Source: Angomonas deanei
Lineage: Eukaryota; Euglenozoa; Kinetoplastea; Trypanosomatida; Trypanosomatidae
Direction of reading: 5' to 3'
NCBI GenBank assembly: GCA_903995115.1
Contig: LR877150.1
Location: 885,001 to 949,000 of the forward strand
Length of the DNA stretch: 64,000 nucleotides
Part shown: piece after piece, positions 38,191 to 47,252 of the stretch
How positions within the stretch are numbered: the first letter of the stretch is position 1
How the letters are laid out: the number at the start of each line of letters is the position of its first letter
Notes under the pieces: generated by a model
Databases searched by the model: none
Told to the model about the DNA's origin: nothing
Seen by the model: only the letters and a program-made list of their open reading frames with translations
Made by a program: the position numbers and the translations under genes

Positions 38191-39087
38191 ATGCAAAAAC
38201 AAAGTAGGAAATTCGCGCCAGGGAAGCAAGAGAGTTGGATGACAAGCAATTCCCTGCGAGGTACAAGCTACTCCACGGGTAGCGGCGAACGCAGGAAGAA
38301 TGGGGCAAGCATGAAGGATAGCTCAATGGGTCGGGTATCTCATCTGAACACCAGCCAGAGCGTGCCGGTCCAGTCACTTGTAAATGATTTAATCGAAATT
38401 AGTCAGAGCATTGCGTTGTATCTCGAGCAGGAACCGGTCCAGAATCAGGGTGTCTCTGACCGGAACTCTGCCGCGCTGAAGGCACAGGAGATTGAACGAA
38501 TTGTGCGACGGGTGGAGAGTCATTACGTGGACAAACTGGAGGCGGCGAAGAAAAGGGAGGAGGCACTCCTACGGAAAGTGGAGCTTCTCTCCGAGGGGGC
38601 AAAGGAAAGTGGCGACCCCGGTTCGAACGCCCTCCGACAATCCCTCTTAGCTGAGAAGCGGCAGCGTCTTCAGGTGGAGGAGCAGACGCAACAAATGGCG
38701 GAGCAACACGTCAAAGTGGTGAATACATTAGAGAAGCGACTAACCAAGCAAGAGAACCAGCTCCGTGAATTGCTGTCGATCGTGGAGAGTCGAGGCAGTT
38801 CCGAGACCACAACTTCCACCAACACACCCCGACGTCTTCTGCGACAACAACTGGCCCAACATCAGGAAACCCAACGGGCGTTGGAGCAGTACCGGCAGCA
38901 GATCTTTGACGGAAGTGGCGGTCCGGCGGACATACCGGAAACGTTTACCGAGAGTTCCGACCCTGTTGTGGAGACCCCCGCTGTCAACGAAAAGACTGCG
39001 CGGGGCGGGGATAGGATGAAGGATGTGGACGATATCACGAACTTTTTGGATAATATAACACGGGAGCTGGAAAGCCTCAGTGCTTAA
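38191..39087 (+). CDS. Coiled-coil protein, unknown function
   Basis: A 298-residue protein I do not recognise. The first ~65 residues are basic, Ser-rich and probably disordered. Residues 65-90 form a hydrophobic helix (VNDLIEISQSIALYL). A long coiled coil covers about 100-205 (AQEIERIVRRVESHYVDKLE; LRKVELL; LEKRLTKQENQLRELLSIVE). A linker and a short conserved-looking end follow, DDITNFLDNITRELESLSA. A T13CTTCC T6 tract at about 38150-38173 and an AG at 38178 precede the ATG closely, which fixes the start. Cytoskeletal by general character only. Confidence 0.7.
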   Translation: MQKQSRKFAPGKQESWMTSNSLRGTSYSTGSGERRKNGASMKDSSMGRVSHLNTSQSVPVQSLVNDLIEISQSIALYLEQEPVQNQGVSDRNSAALKAQEIERIVRRVESHYVDKLEAAKKREEALLRKVELLSEGAKESGDPGSNALRQSLLAEKRQRLQVEEQTQQMAEQHVKVVNTLEKRLTKQENQLRELLSIVESRGSSETTTSTNTPRRLLRQQLAQHQETQRALEQYRQQIFDGSGGPADIPETFTESSDPVVETPAVNEKTARGGDRMKDVDDITNFLDNITRELESLSA

Positions 39088-39164
39088 GGTAGAATGCAGT
39101 ACTTTCCCCGGTTGTTGGTGTGCCCCGAATGTGTGTTCGTGTCTAGAATACCTGTAATAGTAGT

Positions 39165-39271
39165 TGTATATATATATATTTACGGCGCAGTACACGTTGA
39201 GCACGTACAAACACCAACATCTTTTTGTTTCTCGTTACCTTTCTCTCTCTCTCTCTCTATTCTTGTTTCTC
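39165..39271 (+). repeat. TA and CT dinucleotide runs
   Basis: Between the coiled-coil gene and the Hsp70-like gene a short TA run (39169-39180) is followed by a CT-rich run (39241-39260, TTTCTCTCTCTCTCTCTCTA). The CT run is also the best pyrimidine tract for splicing of the next gene. Confidence 0.6.
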
Positions 39272-39309
39272 CTTTTACGCCCCACAACATAAGTAAATCG
39301 TAAATACCA

Positions 39310-41469
39310 ATGTTTGCCGTTTCTATTTCGCTCGGTGCCTCGAATGCAATAGTGTCGATTAGTCCTGTCACGAATGCCACTACGCAGTCTTGCACGCCGC
39401 GTGTTGTCGCGAACGCCGGCGGCCATCACAGTACTCCTATTGTTGCGTACTTGGATAAACAGGAGATCTTATTCGGGGAAAATGCGCTGAACATGTACGT
39501 GCGTCAACCGCAAAAAGTAGTACCGTATTTGTTTTCCTACACGGCCGCCTCTGTGGCCTTGCTAGATGCCTGTCGGGAAGAGGAATCTACTAGTACTGCC
39601 GCGGAGCAACTTTTGAACTCTGTGAAGCAGTCGGCGTCGATCAAGTATAAGAATCACTGCCCCCTGATGCGGCGTGACAACGCCGAGGGGCACCCGCCCC
39701 AATTTGGGTTTGAGTACGAGGACGACGAGGAGGAAACACACTTTCTGAGCGCAGAAGACCTCTTCATTCGGTTCCTTGACTACTTGAAGGAAAGCATCTT
39801 GGACAGTGCGTGCAGCTTATCGGTTGAAAGCCCAGAAAAGACCATTTTTCTGACCGTTGTCACCCCCCGTCACGCACTTTCTTCTCTCGGCTCTGACGAT
39901 GGTGCCGACGGTGCTTCCTCGTGCACCCAGTGGGTGCTCGATGCGGTCAGTGCATCAAAGTTGTCCGACGTCACCGAAAACGTCTCACTTCTCTTCAGTG
40001 ATACGGCCGCCTTAATGTCCTACGACCTGGTGGGCCTACACTCCGCTAAACGCTTTCTCTTGTCCCCAACCTGCCTTTCGGCGTCGCCGATGGCAGAGAA
40101 GGCAAACGTCCTGGTCGTAGACTGGGGCTGTCAAGGGTTGTCTCTGTGCCTACGACACGTTAGCGGCGGAGCCCTGATTACACACCAGGAGGGAGGCAGC
40201 CCTGTGTATTTGTTTGCCTCTTCCAGTGGCCATACTGGCAACAACAGCTTTTCAAAGTTTAAGATGATCGGCGGCGACGGACTGGATGTCTTCTTGTCGC
40301 AAAAGGTAATGGCTCAGTTCGTGATTAAGCAGCGCAAGTTGTTTTCCGGTGTTGCCAATAAATTTGACCAACTCCAGCGGTTCGTCAATTCCGGTACCCT
40401 CATGTCCGATCAAACGGAACTTTCGAGTATCAAGGAGGTGCTTTCCGAAAACATTCCTTCCCGCATGTTGAGAAAGATGTATACCACCATGGAACAGAAT
40501 AAGGTGGCGATCAACACCCAGGCAGGGACCGTCGCGGTGGGTGTGGAGGCTTTTTATGAGGGCGTTGATCTGGTGGACAACACATCACTGGGAAGAAACA
40601 AGTTTGACTCCTTTTTTCGGTCGGATAGGGAGATGCTGAGCTCGATCGAGCGTATCCTGGATGAGTTTTTCGACCAGTGGTCGGAGAGTTTGTGCCCCTT
40701 GGACAAAAAGGTGATCGATTACGTGGTGATCAGCGGCGGAATGTTTCAGATTCCTATTATCACGCAAATATTTAAGGATTGCCTCACAAAGGCGGAGGGG
40801 AAGCGCAAAGATTTTATCGCCCCCGACGTCACGTTTGCCGAACCCGCTCTGTTGAACGGCATATCGTCGGACGAATTGTTTTCCGTCGGCGGTTGCCTGC
40901 ATGCCTTTTTCCTAGCGCAGTTGGCCAGACTCCCAACCACCGCCCCACTAAAAGGAAAGTTTGCCACTAGAGAGCGAGAAGAGGCGCTTTCCAACTTCTT
41001 CAAGTGCGTGGAGTCATCCGAGGAGCAAACACTTCAGCGGTTTGCCTTGTTTGACACCGCTCTATTCCTTTTCGTTGGAGACCCAGCGTCCTTCCATAAT
41101 GGACAGCTGCAGAGCGACAGCGAGGACCTCTTCCCACTCTTTTCTCAGCATGTGGCGCTACCGCATCGCAAGTGGATCAAGGTGCCAAAAGAAGAGGGAG
41201 GAGACTTGCTCTTCAACCCAGTGGTGAGGGACACACGGAGTGAGCAGTTCAGGGTGCGACCTGTGCAGAGTGGTGGTTTGTCGCTACACTGCTGCAGACC
41301 GGCCACTACCGACATGCTATTTGTATGCTTTACCCTGGAAGAGCAGCAGTCCGATGAAACTTTTGTAGGCCGTCTCACCATTCAGGTGTTCGAGGCCGCC
41401 GCCGATACTCCACCACCAGTCGTGACACCGAATCTGGTACTGGCCAAAGCGACCTGTGAAATTTCTTAA
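39310..41469 (+). CDS. Divergent Hsp70 (HSPA14/Ssz1-like)
   Basis: A 719-residue protein with the Hsp70 actin-like fold but degraded ATP motifs. The N-terminal phosphate loop reads VSISLGASNAIVSI instead of 'GIDLGTTNS'. The second phosphate motif reads VVDWGCQGLSL instead of 'DLGGGTFD'. IGGDGLDVFLS matches 'GGEDFD', and the adenosine motif survives as VVISGGMFQIPIITQIFKD. These changes recall HSPA14 and Ssz1, which bind ATP with little hydrolysis and work in the ribosome-associated complex beside an Hsp40. Inserts lie at about residues 85-150 (acidic EDDEEE) and 190-260. The C-terminal ~150 residues are a shortened beta region with no Hsp70 lid and no EEVD. HSPA14 orthology is an inference; a divergent Hsp110-like protein is the alternative. 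Confidence 0.72.
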   Translation: MFAVSISLGASNAIVSISPVTNATTQSCTPRVVANAGGHHSTPIVAYLDKQEILFGENALNMYVRQPQKVVPYLFSYTAASVALLDACREEESTSTAAEQLLNSVKQSASIKYKNHCPLMRRDNAEGHPPQFGFEYEDDEEETHFLSAEDLFIRFLDYLKESILDSACSLSVESPEKTIFLTVVTPRHALSSLGSDDGADGASSCTQWVLDAVSASKLSDVTENVSLLFSDTAALMSYDLVGLHSAKRFLLSPTCLSASPMAEKANVLVVDWGCQGLSLCLRHVSGGALITHQEGGSPVYLFASSSGHTGNNSFSKFKMIGGDGLDVFLSQKVMAQFVIKQRKLFSGVANKFDQLQRFVNSGTLMSDQTELSSIKEVLSENIPSRMLRKMYTTMEQNKVAINTQAGTVAVGVEAFYEGVDLVDNTSLGRNKFDSFFRSDREMLSSIERILDEFFDQWSESLCPLDKKVIDYVVISGGMFQIPIITQIFKDCLTKAEGKRKDFIAPDVTFAEPALLNGISSDELFSVGGCLHAFFLAQLARLPTTAPLKGKFATREREEALSNFFKCVESSEEQTLQRFALFDTALFLFVGDPASFHNGQLQSDSEDLFPLFSQHVALPHRKWIKVPKEEGGDLLFNPVVRDTRSEQFRVRPVQSGGLSLHCCRPATTDMLFVCFTLEEQQSDETFVGRLTIQVFEAAADTPPPVVTPNLVLAKATCEIS

Positions 41470-41673
41470 CCCCGTACTCTATTCGTTTAACATTAATAAT
41501 CAATAAACCTTTTCAATTTGAGTGAACTTCGTTTCTGTTCTTCAAAAAAAAAAAAAAAAAAGAAAGTCGTGTTCTGATGTTTGAGGACCGATCCTATGCT
41601 TCTGATACTTGTATATTTTCTCTTTTTTTTTTTTCTATTTATTATTATTCGACAGTTTGCTGCCGTCCACGCC

Positions 41674-41982
41674 ATGAGCGAACCAGGCGACTTCAAGTCA
41701 AGTGTCAACTACGTGAAACCACCGCCGAAAAATCGGTACGTGGAGGCATTTTCGCGTTTTTATAGTACAAAAATACCAATGGGGGTGCGTGAGTTTGTTT
41801 TTACCGGCCCCTTACTATTGATTACATTTGCCATCGCGTATTTCATTCCCGTTTTAATACCGTTGGACAACGTTACGCAGCCAGCGAACACTCAAAAAAT
41901 GACGGAATATACATTGGAGCCAATCTATGACGAAAAAGGGGGAATCAAGGGCTATCGACACATCAACAACCGATCTGTGTGA
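41674..41982 (+). CDS. Small single-span membrane protein
   Basis: A 102-residue protein I do not recognise. It has a short basic N-terminus (YVKPPPKNRYVEAFSRFY), a hydrophobic segment at about residues 43-64 (EFVFTGPLLLITFAIAYFIP), and a polar C-terminus (EYTLEPIYDEKGGIKGYRHI). The size and layout resemble accessory subunits of mitochondrial inner-membrane complexes, but nothing identifies it. The likely acceptor (a long T run at 41622-41633, then an AG at about 41654) lies before the ATG at 41674; the in-frame ATG at 41581 is upstream of it and is rejected. Confidence 0.62.
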   Translation: MSEPGDFKSSVNYVKPPPKNRYVEAFSRFYSTKIPMGVREFVFTGPLLLITFAIAYFIPVLIPLDNVTQPANTQKMTEYTLEPIYDEKGGIKGYRHINNRSV

Positions 41983-42211
41983 CCGTTATCACCAACTTCC
42001 GCGCCGCCAGATGCTTGCACCACGGTGTGGGCGGGCACTCGTTGACCAACCATCACATTACTTTCTCTCCCTGCTGTCGTTTCGGCGACTGTTGGTGTTG
42101 CTTTTTAAGTGGCAACTGTGCTCGGTCTCCCTATCTTTCCTTCACCCCATCCATTTTCTGTAGCGTTCGTCTTCTTTCTAGAAAAAAAAAAAAAGTCTTA
42201 TCCGAGTCGAC

Positions 42212-43033
42212 ATGCGTCTCACCACAGACCATATTAGACAGGCGCCACAGTTCACAAACACGATGCTGCAGCGGGAGATAGACTTGAGAGGTATGCGCAT
42301 ATCGTCCTTGGATGAAAATGTACTCGTTCGCTTAGATAACAGCTTTGACGTAATTAATTTAACGTCCAACGCTTTAGTGACGCTAGACTATTTCCCTGCT
42401 GAAAACGACGCGTCCCCGTTTGTAACGGGCAAAGGACTCATGTCTCGTATCGAGACGGTCATTGTACATCGAAACCAACTGCGACGCGTCAGCGTACAAA
42501 CATGCGTTCTGCGGTTGCCAAGTGTGAAACAGTTTCTCGCGGATGATAATAATTTTAGGAGCCTAGAGGATATTGTGTTCCTCAGACATTGGCCAAGGCT
42601 GGAGGTCGTGTCATTGGAGCAAAATCCCTTATGTGCGAATAGCGGCTCGACCGATTTGTCAAAACTGAGGGCCTTTATAGCGTTTTTGTGCCCAAAAGTA
42701 AAGCTGATCAACTATGAAAGGGTGACAAAGCAGGACCTGGAATTACGAGACCAACACAGGGTAGAATTCAACGCTCTCGTCGATTTACGTTCAAAAGATA
42801 CACCGGCCACCACTGAGAAGGGAGAAAAGCAGCGGAAAAGGGGACGGCACAATCGAAAAGATGTCTCGCCCGAAAAACGACAAAAAAATGACATTTCTGT
42901 GAGCAAAGAAGACTTTCAGAGCCGTTTAGAGTACATTGAAAAGCGAATGGAGGATGCCAATATCTCGACCGAAGAGTTCGACGCGCTAGAAAAAGAAATG
43001 TCGTATATTATTGAACAACAGTCGAGTAATTGA
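42212..43033 (+). CDS. SNRPA1: U2 snRNP protein A' (U2A')
   Basis: A 273-residue LRR protein matching U2A', which binds U2 snRNA together with U2B''. N-terminal signature: MRLTTDHIRQAPQFTNTMLQ followed by REIDLRGMRISSLDE (human: 'LTAELIEQAAQYTNAVRDRELDLRGYKI'). LRRs continue with FDVINLTSNALVTLDYFP, ETVIVHRNQLRRVS, VKQFLADDNNFRSLEDI and LEVVSLEQNPL. The cap is FIAFLCPKVKLINYERVTKQ (human: 'YKVPQVRVLDFQKVK'). A basic linker and a C-terminal coiled coil follow. In kinetoplastids the U2 snRNP is needed for trans-splicing of every mRNA, consistent with the rest of this window. An A run at 42181-42192 precedes it. Confidence 0.92.
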   Translation: MRLTTDHIRQAPQFTNTMLQREIDLRGMRISSLDENVLVRLDNSFDVINLTSNALVTLDYFPAENDASPFVTGKGLMSRIETVIVHRNQLRRVSVQTCVLRLPSVKQFLADDNNFRSLEDIVFLRHWPRLEVVSLEQNPLCANSGSTDLSKLRAFIAFLCPKVKLINYERVTKQDLELRDQHRVEFNALVDLRSKDTPATTEKGEKQRKRGRHNRKDVSPEKRQKNDISVSKEDFQSRLEYIEKRMEDANISTEEFDALEKEMSYIIEQQSSN

Positions 43034-43795
<762 letters not shown>

Positions 43796-44110
43796 TAGCC
43801 CTTAGAAAGTTGAGGGCTATGAATGAATGTGCTGTATTTGCGAAGGCCAATTGTAGGAAAGAAAACAAAGTGATCAGCTGGTCATTTTTTTTTCTTTTCT
43901 TATCTAAATACCTGTGCTAACTATGTTGTTCTTTTTTTTTTTTTTTGCGTCAAGTGTTCCCTTTTCAAGAGGTTCCGACACGAAAATGATTTTGCGCCGT
44001 CAGTTCCAGCCGCGACGTGATGTACGAACATGGCGTTGTAGGCTCGCTGTGTGCAGGATAAAAGAATAGGTCCTTTCCCTTCTTCCTCTTTATTTAGATT
44101 TGCTAAAGAA
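43796..44110 (+). other. Intergenic region between ARF1 copy 1 and the small gene
   Basis: A 315-base spacer with a T run at about 43932-43946 and a pyrimidine tract at about 44070-44097 (TCCTTTCCCTTCTTCCTCTTTATTTAG) whose AG is 13 bases before the ATG at 44111. No other feature seen. Confidence 0.55.
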
Positions 44111-44392
44111 ATGCAGAGATCACTGCTTGTATTTTGTTCAGCTGGTGCCACAGCAAGGACTTTTTCCTTCTCACGAAAAATGGAGGAATTGAAGAAAAAC
44201 ACCAGTAGCCCATTGAACACTGGCGACCACGATTACCTTCGCGAAAGACTTGCGGAGTACAGCAAACTTCAAAAGACATACGCCGTGAAGCAGACGGAGG
44301 TGGAACGGGCTAGAAAAGCTGCGCAGATGTGTGGACTCGAGTTCACCGGTAAAAAGGAAAGAGTAAACGTGGATGGCCATTCGAAAAACTGA
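44111..44392 (+). CDS. Small protein between the ARF1 copies, possibly mitochondrial
   Basis: A 93-residue protein I do not recognise. The first ~23 residues (MQRSLLVFCSAGATARTFSF then SRK) have no acidic residue and are rich in Arg, Ser and hydrophobics, like a mitochondrial presequence. The rest is a charged coiled coil (DYLRERLAEYSKLQKTYAVK; TEVERARKAAQM) ending KKERVNVDGHSKN. A pyrimidine tract and AG at about 44070-44098 sit directly upstream and favour the ATG at 44111. If translation began at the next ATG (44180) the protein would be a 70-residue cytosolic coiled coil with no presequence. Confidence 0.55.
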   Translation: MQRSLLVFCSAGATARTFSFSRKMEELKKNTSSPLNTGDHDYLRERLAEYSKLQKTYAVKQTEVERARKAAQMCGLEFTGKKERVNVDGHSKN

Positions 44393-44490
44393 ATAATCAG
44401 TATACAGAGCACTAAGCCTTTTGGACGTTGTTGTAGCATAGATGTGTAATTCAACTTCATAATGTTGACGGCGATCAGTTACTGCGCTGA

Positions 44491-45126
<636 letters not shown>

Positions 45127-45131
<5 letters not shown>

Positions 45132-45507
45132 CCCTTAGCTTCCTCTACCGTATCTATGTTTAACGAGAAGGCTATACACTGAAATAAAGTATTTATATAT
45201 AAAAGAAAAAAAAAAAAATGAAAAAAAAAAAAAAGAGGAAGAGGCTTTTAAATCATTGTACCTTTTTTTTTAAAAAAAAAAATTCCTTGTTCTTTTTTGT
45301 GCCCCACTGTAAAAAAAAAAAAAAAAGTATACATGTATTTACCTGCCAAAATAGTATGACACGTATCATGTAGTTCCGGGGAAGCTAGAATATAAAAATG
45401 GTAGTAATGAAAAAACTTGTCAACAACGCCAGCACATGTTTCCTTTATTTTCTCCTCTTTTTTTTTCTTTTTTTGCTGTTGAATCTGTGAGCGGAAGTTC
45501 TTTGTTA
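45127..45507 (+). other. Intergenic region with A and T homopolymers
   Basis: A 381-base spacer. A-rich runs lie at 45201-45234 and 45311-45326. A T9 run directly followed by A11 (45263-45282) is self-complementary. A pyrimidine tract at about 45438-45475 (CCTTTATTTTCTCCTC then T9CT7) is the likely acceptor tract of the next gene. No gene seen. Confidence 0.55.
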
Positions 45508-47043
45508 ATGAGTAGTGGTGTCGCGGATAACGCGCAGTATCCGTACTTTCCGGTCCTACCCTCCTTCCTCCCAACGCCGCCGGCGGTGAGTGGCGGTAGC
45601 TTATGGAGGGACTATGAACGGGAGTGCTTGTACGAAGAAGAGCTTGTAAAAGCTTCGAGTGCCGCAAAGCACCACGATCCCCAACTACAAACGGGCGGGG
45701 TATCTAGAAGCGACGACGGTAGGCGAAAGTGGACCATGTCCAAGGAAATACCGCAACAGTCGTATGAAGTCTTGGTCAATTCTCTAGGTGAAGGCGCACC
45801 GGATAGCTCCGTGTTTCCACGCGTGCAGTGCGAGAGCGGTGTCGCGGCGTTTGATAAACATTTTGCACTCGGCGACGTCGCGATTCGTGAGGCGGAACAA
45901 ACGGCCAACGTGGAAGTATTTTGCTGTGAAATTGCGCACGAAATTGTGAACGGCGCGGCGAGTCTGTACGCTTCTCGCTACTTGGATTCCGTCCTATGCG
46001 GTTTTACAGCGTTGACCGTCTGGGATGAGTTGGTACACAAGGTGTCCACCTCCTTTCTCCCGTTTGACACGAGCAGTGGGGACACGTACCCCGACAGTGG
46101 CGTGACGTTTTCTTTCCTCACGCCACAGCAGCCCGCTTGCCCTCCCGCGGGGAAGGGCGGTAACGCGGAAGGCCTCACGACGGCGTCTAATGTGATTCCC
46201 TCCGCTGTCCCTATCGACAAGTACTCACGATACATCATTGCACGGAGAACGGAGGAGGAGGGGTCGTCCGGGGTAGCGCCAGGGGATGACATCAAGAAAC
46301 AGGTGGTTAAACCCACGAGACGAGTATCCCGAGACCTCGCTGCTACAAAAAGTAACACCGCACCTCCCGGCAGTGCGGGAGTAGTCCCCAAGAGCACCCC
46401 TGTGCTGTCCACCGTCCACAAAAAAAACAACGGAAGTTCAACGCGCTTGACAAAAAAGAAACAAGCGGATGCCGCGGTGGGAAAAGAACCGGAGGTGCAC
46501 GACAATGTGGATCCTAGAGAAGAGTCGGACCCTCTCACGACGGCCCTCCACCAGCTTCCCCCAAAATACTTTTCGTCATCCACCACCGGCGGTGGCGCGG
46601 ACGAGGGTTTGTCGGCGCACACCTCGAATTTAGGCGCCTCGGCCTCGAAAAAAACGCATGGGAAGGCGGCGACAACTATGATTGAAATTGAGGGAGGTCA
46701 GGTGAATAAGAATAAAGTCGGAAGCTCCAAGCCAGCGGTGGCCTCATCGAGCAAGGCAAACAATCCCGCTTACAAAATTAGCAAAAAGCGAACCTCCGCT
46801 AGCGGAGCGAGCGACGCTGTCCCGAAGGTAGTCCCTTCCCACTCACTGGAGAAGACGACTGGGAAAAAAACAAGGAGCGCCAAAACGGCGAGCGACCCAC
46901 CGCGACCCCTAAGTTCGGCAAACAAGTTTGTGGTGAGCAAAGATGCCGATGTGGACCAGAACGCGATATGTATTAACCCGGCACCGGGCGTTACCGTTCA
47001 AACCAAACATTCTGGGAAAGGTAGCAAACGACTGCAAAATTAA
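45508..47043 (+). CDS. Basic, largely disordered protein, unknown function
   Basis: A 511-residue protein I do not recognise. Residues ~1-190 may be folded: a Pro-rich opening (YPYFPVLPSFLPTPPAV), LWRDYERECLYEEELVKASS and a helix pair around VFCCEIAHEIVNGAASLYAS and LCGFTALTVWDELVHKV. The remainder is low complexity with many Lys, Ser, Thr and Ala, including several KK and SK patches, suggesting a microtubule- or nucleic-acid-binding tail. The ATG at 45508 follows the acceptor tract; an in-frame ATG at 45436 lies at the start of that tract and is rejected. Confidence 0.65.
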   Translation: MSSGVADNAQYPYFPVLPSFLPTPPAVSGGSLWRDYERECLYEEELVKASSAAKHHDPQLQTGGVSRSDDGRRKWTMSKEIPQQSYEVLVNSLGEGAPDSSVFPRVQCESGVAAFDKHFALGDVAIREAEQTANVEVFCCEIAHEIVNGAASLYASRYLDSVLCGFTALTVWDELVHKVSTSFLPFDTSSGDTYPDSGVTFSFLTPQQPACPPAGKGGNAEGLTTASNVIPSAVPIDKYSRYIIARRTEEEGSSGVAPGDDIKKQVVKPTRRVSRDLAATKSNTAPPGSAGVVPKSTPVLSTVHKKNNGSSTRLTKKKQADAAVGKEPEVHDNVDPREESDPLTTALHQLPPKYFSSSTTGGGADEGLSAHTSNLGASASKKTHGKAATTMIEIEGGQVNKNKVGSSKPAVASSSKANNPAYKISKKRTSASGASDAVPKVVPSHSLEKTTGKKTRSAKTASDPPRPLSSANKFVVSKDADVDQNAICINPAPGVTVQTKHSGKGSKRLQN

Positions 47044-47148
47044 GATGTAATGTACAGTGGATGATTATTTGTCATTCGTCTGGCGCAGAGTAATGCTGCT
47101 TTAAAACCAACAACGAAAGGGGTACAGGAGAAGTGAAATTCACGTACT

Positions 47149-47207
47149 TTTTCTTTTTCTTTCTCTCACTTTTTTTTTTTTTTTTTGCGATGTTGGTGCT
47201 GTTGTAG
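47149..47207 (+). promoter_or_regulatory. Predicted trans-splice acceptor of UTP14
   Basis: A long T-rich tract (about 47149-47186, ending in a run of about 17 T) followed by GCGATGTTGGTGCTGTTGTAG, with the AG at 47206-47207, 45 bases before the ATG at 47253. Confidence 0.5.
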
Positions 47208-47252
47208 TAGTGAAAAGATAATAATAAAAAAACAAAAGGTCCTATCCATCCA

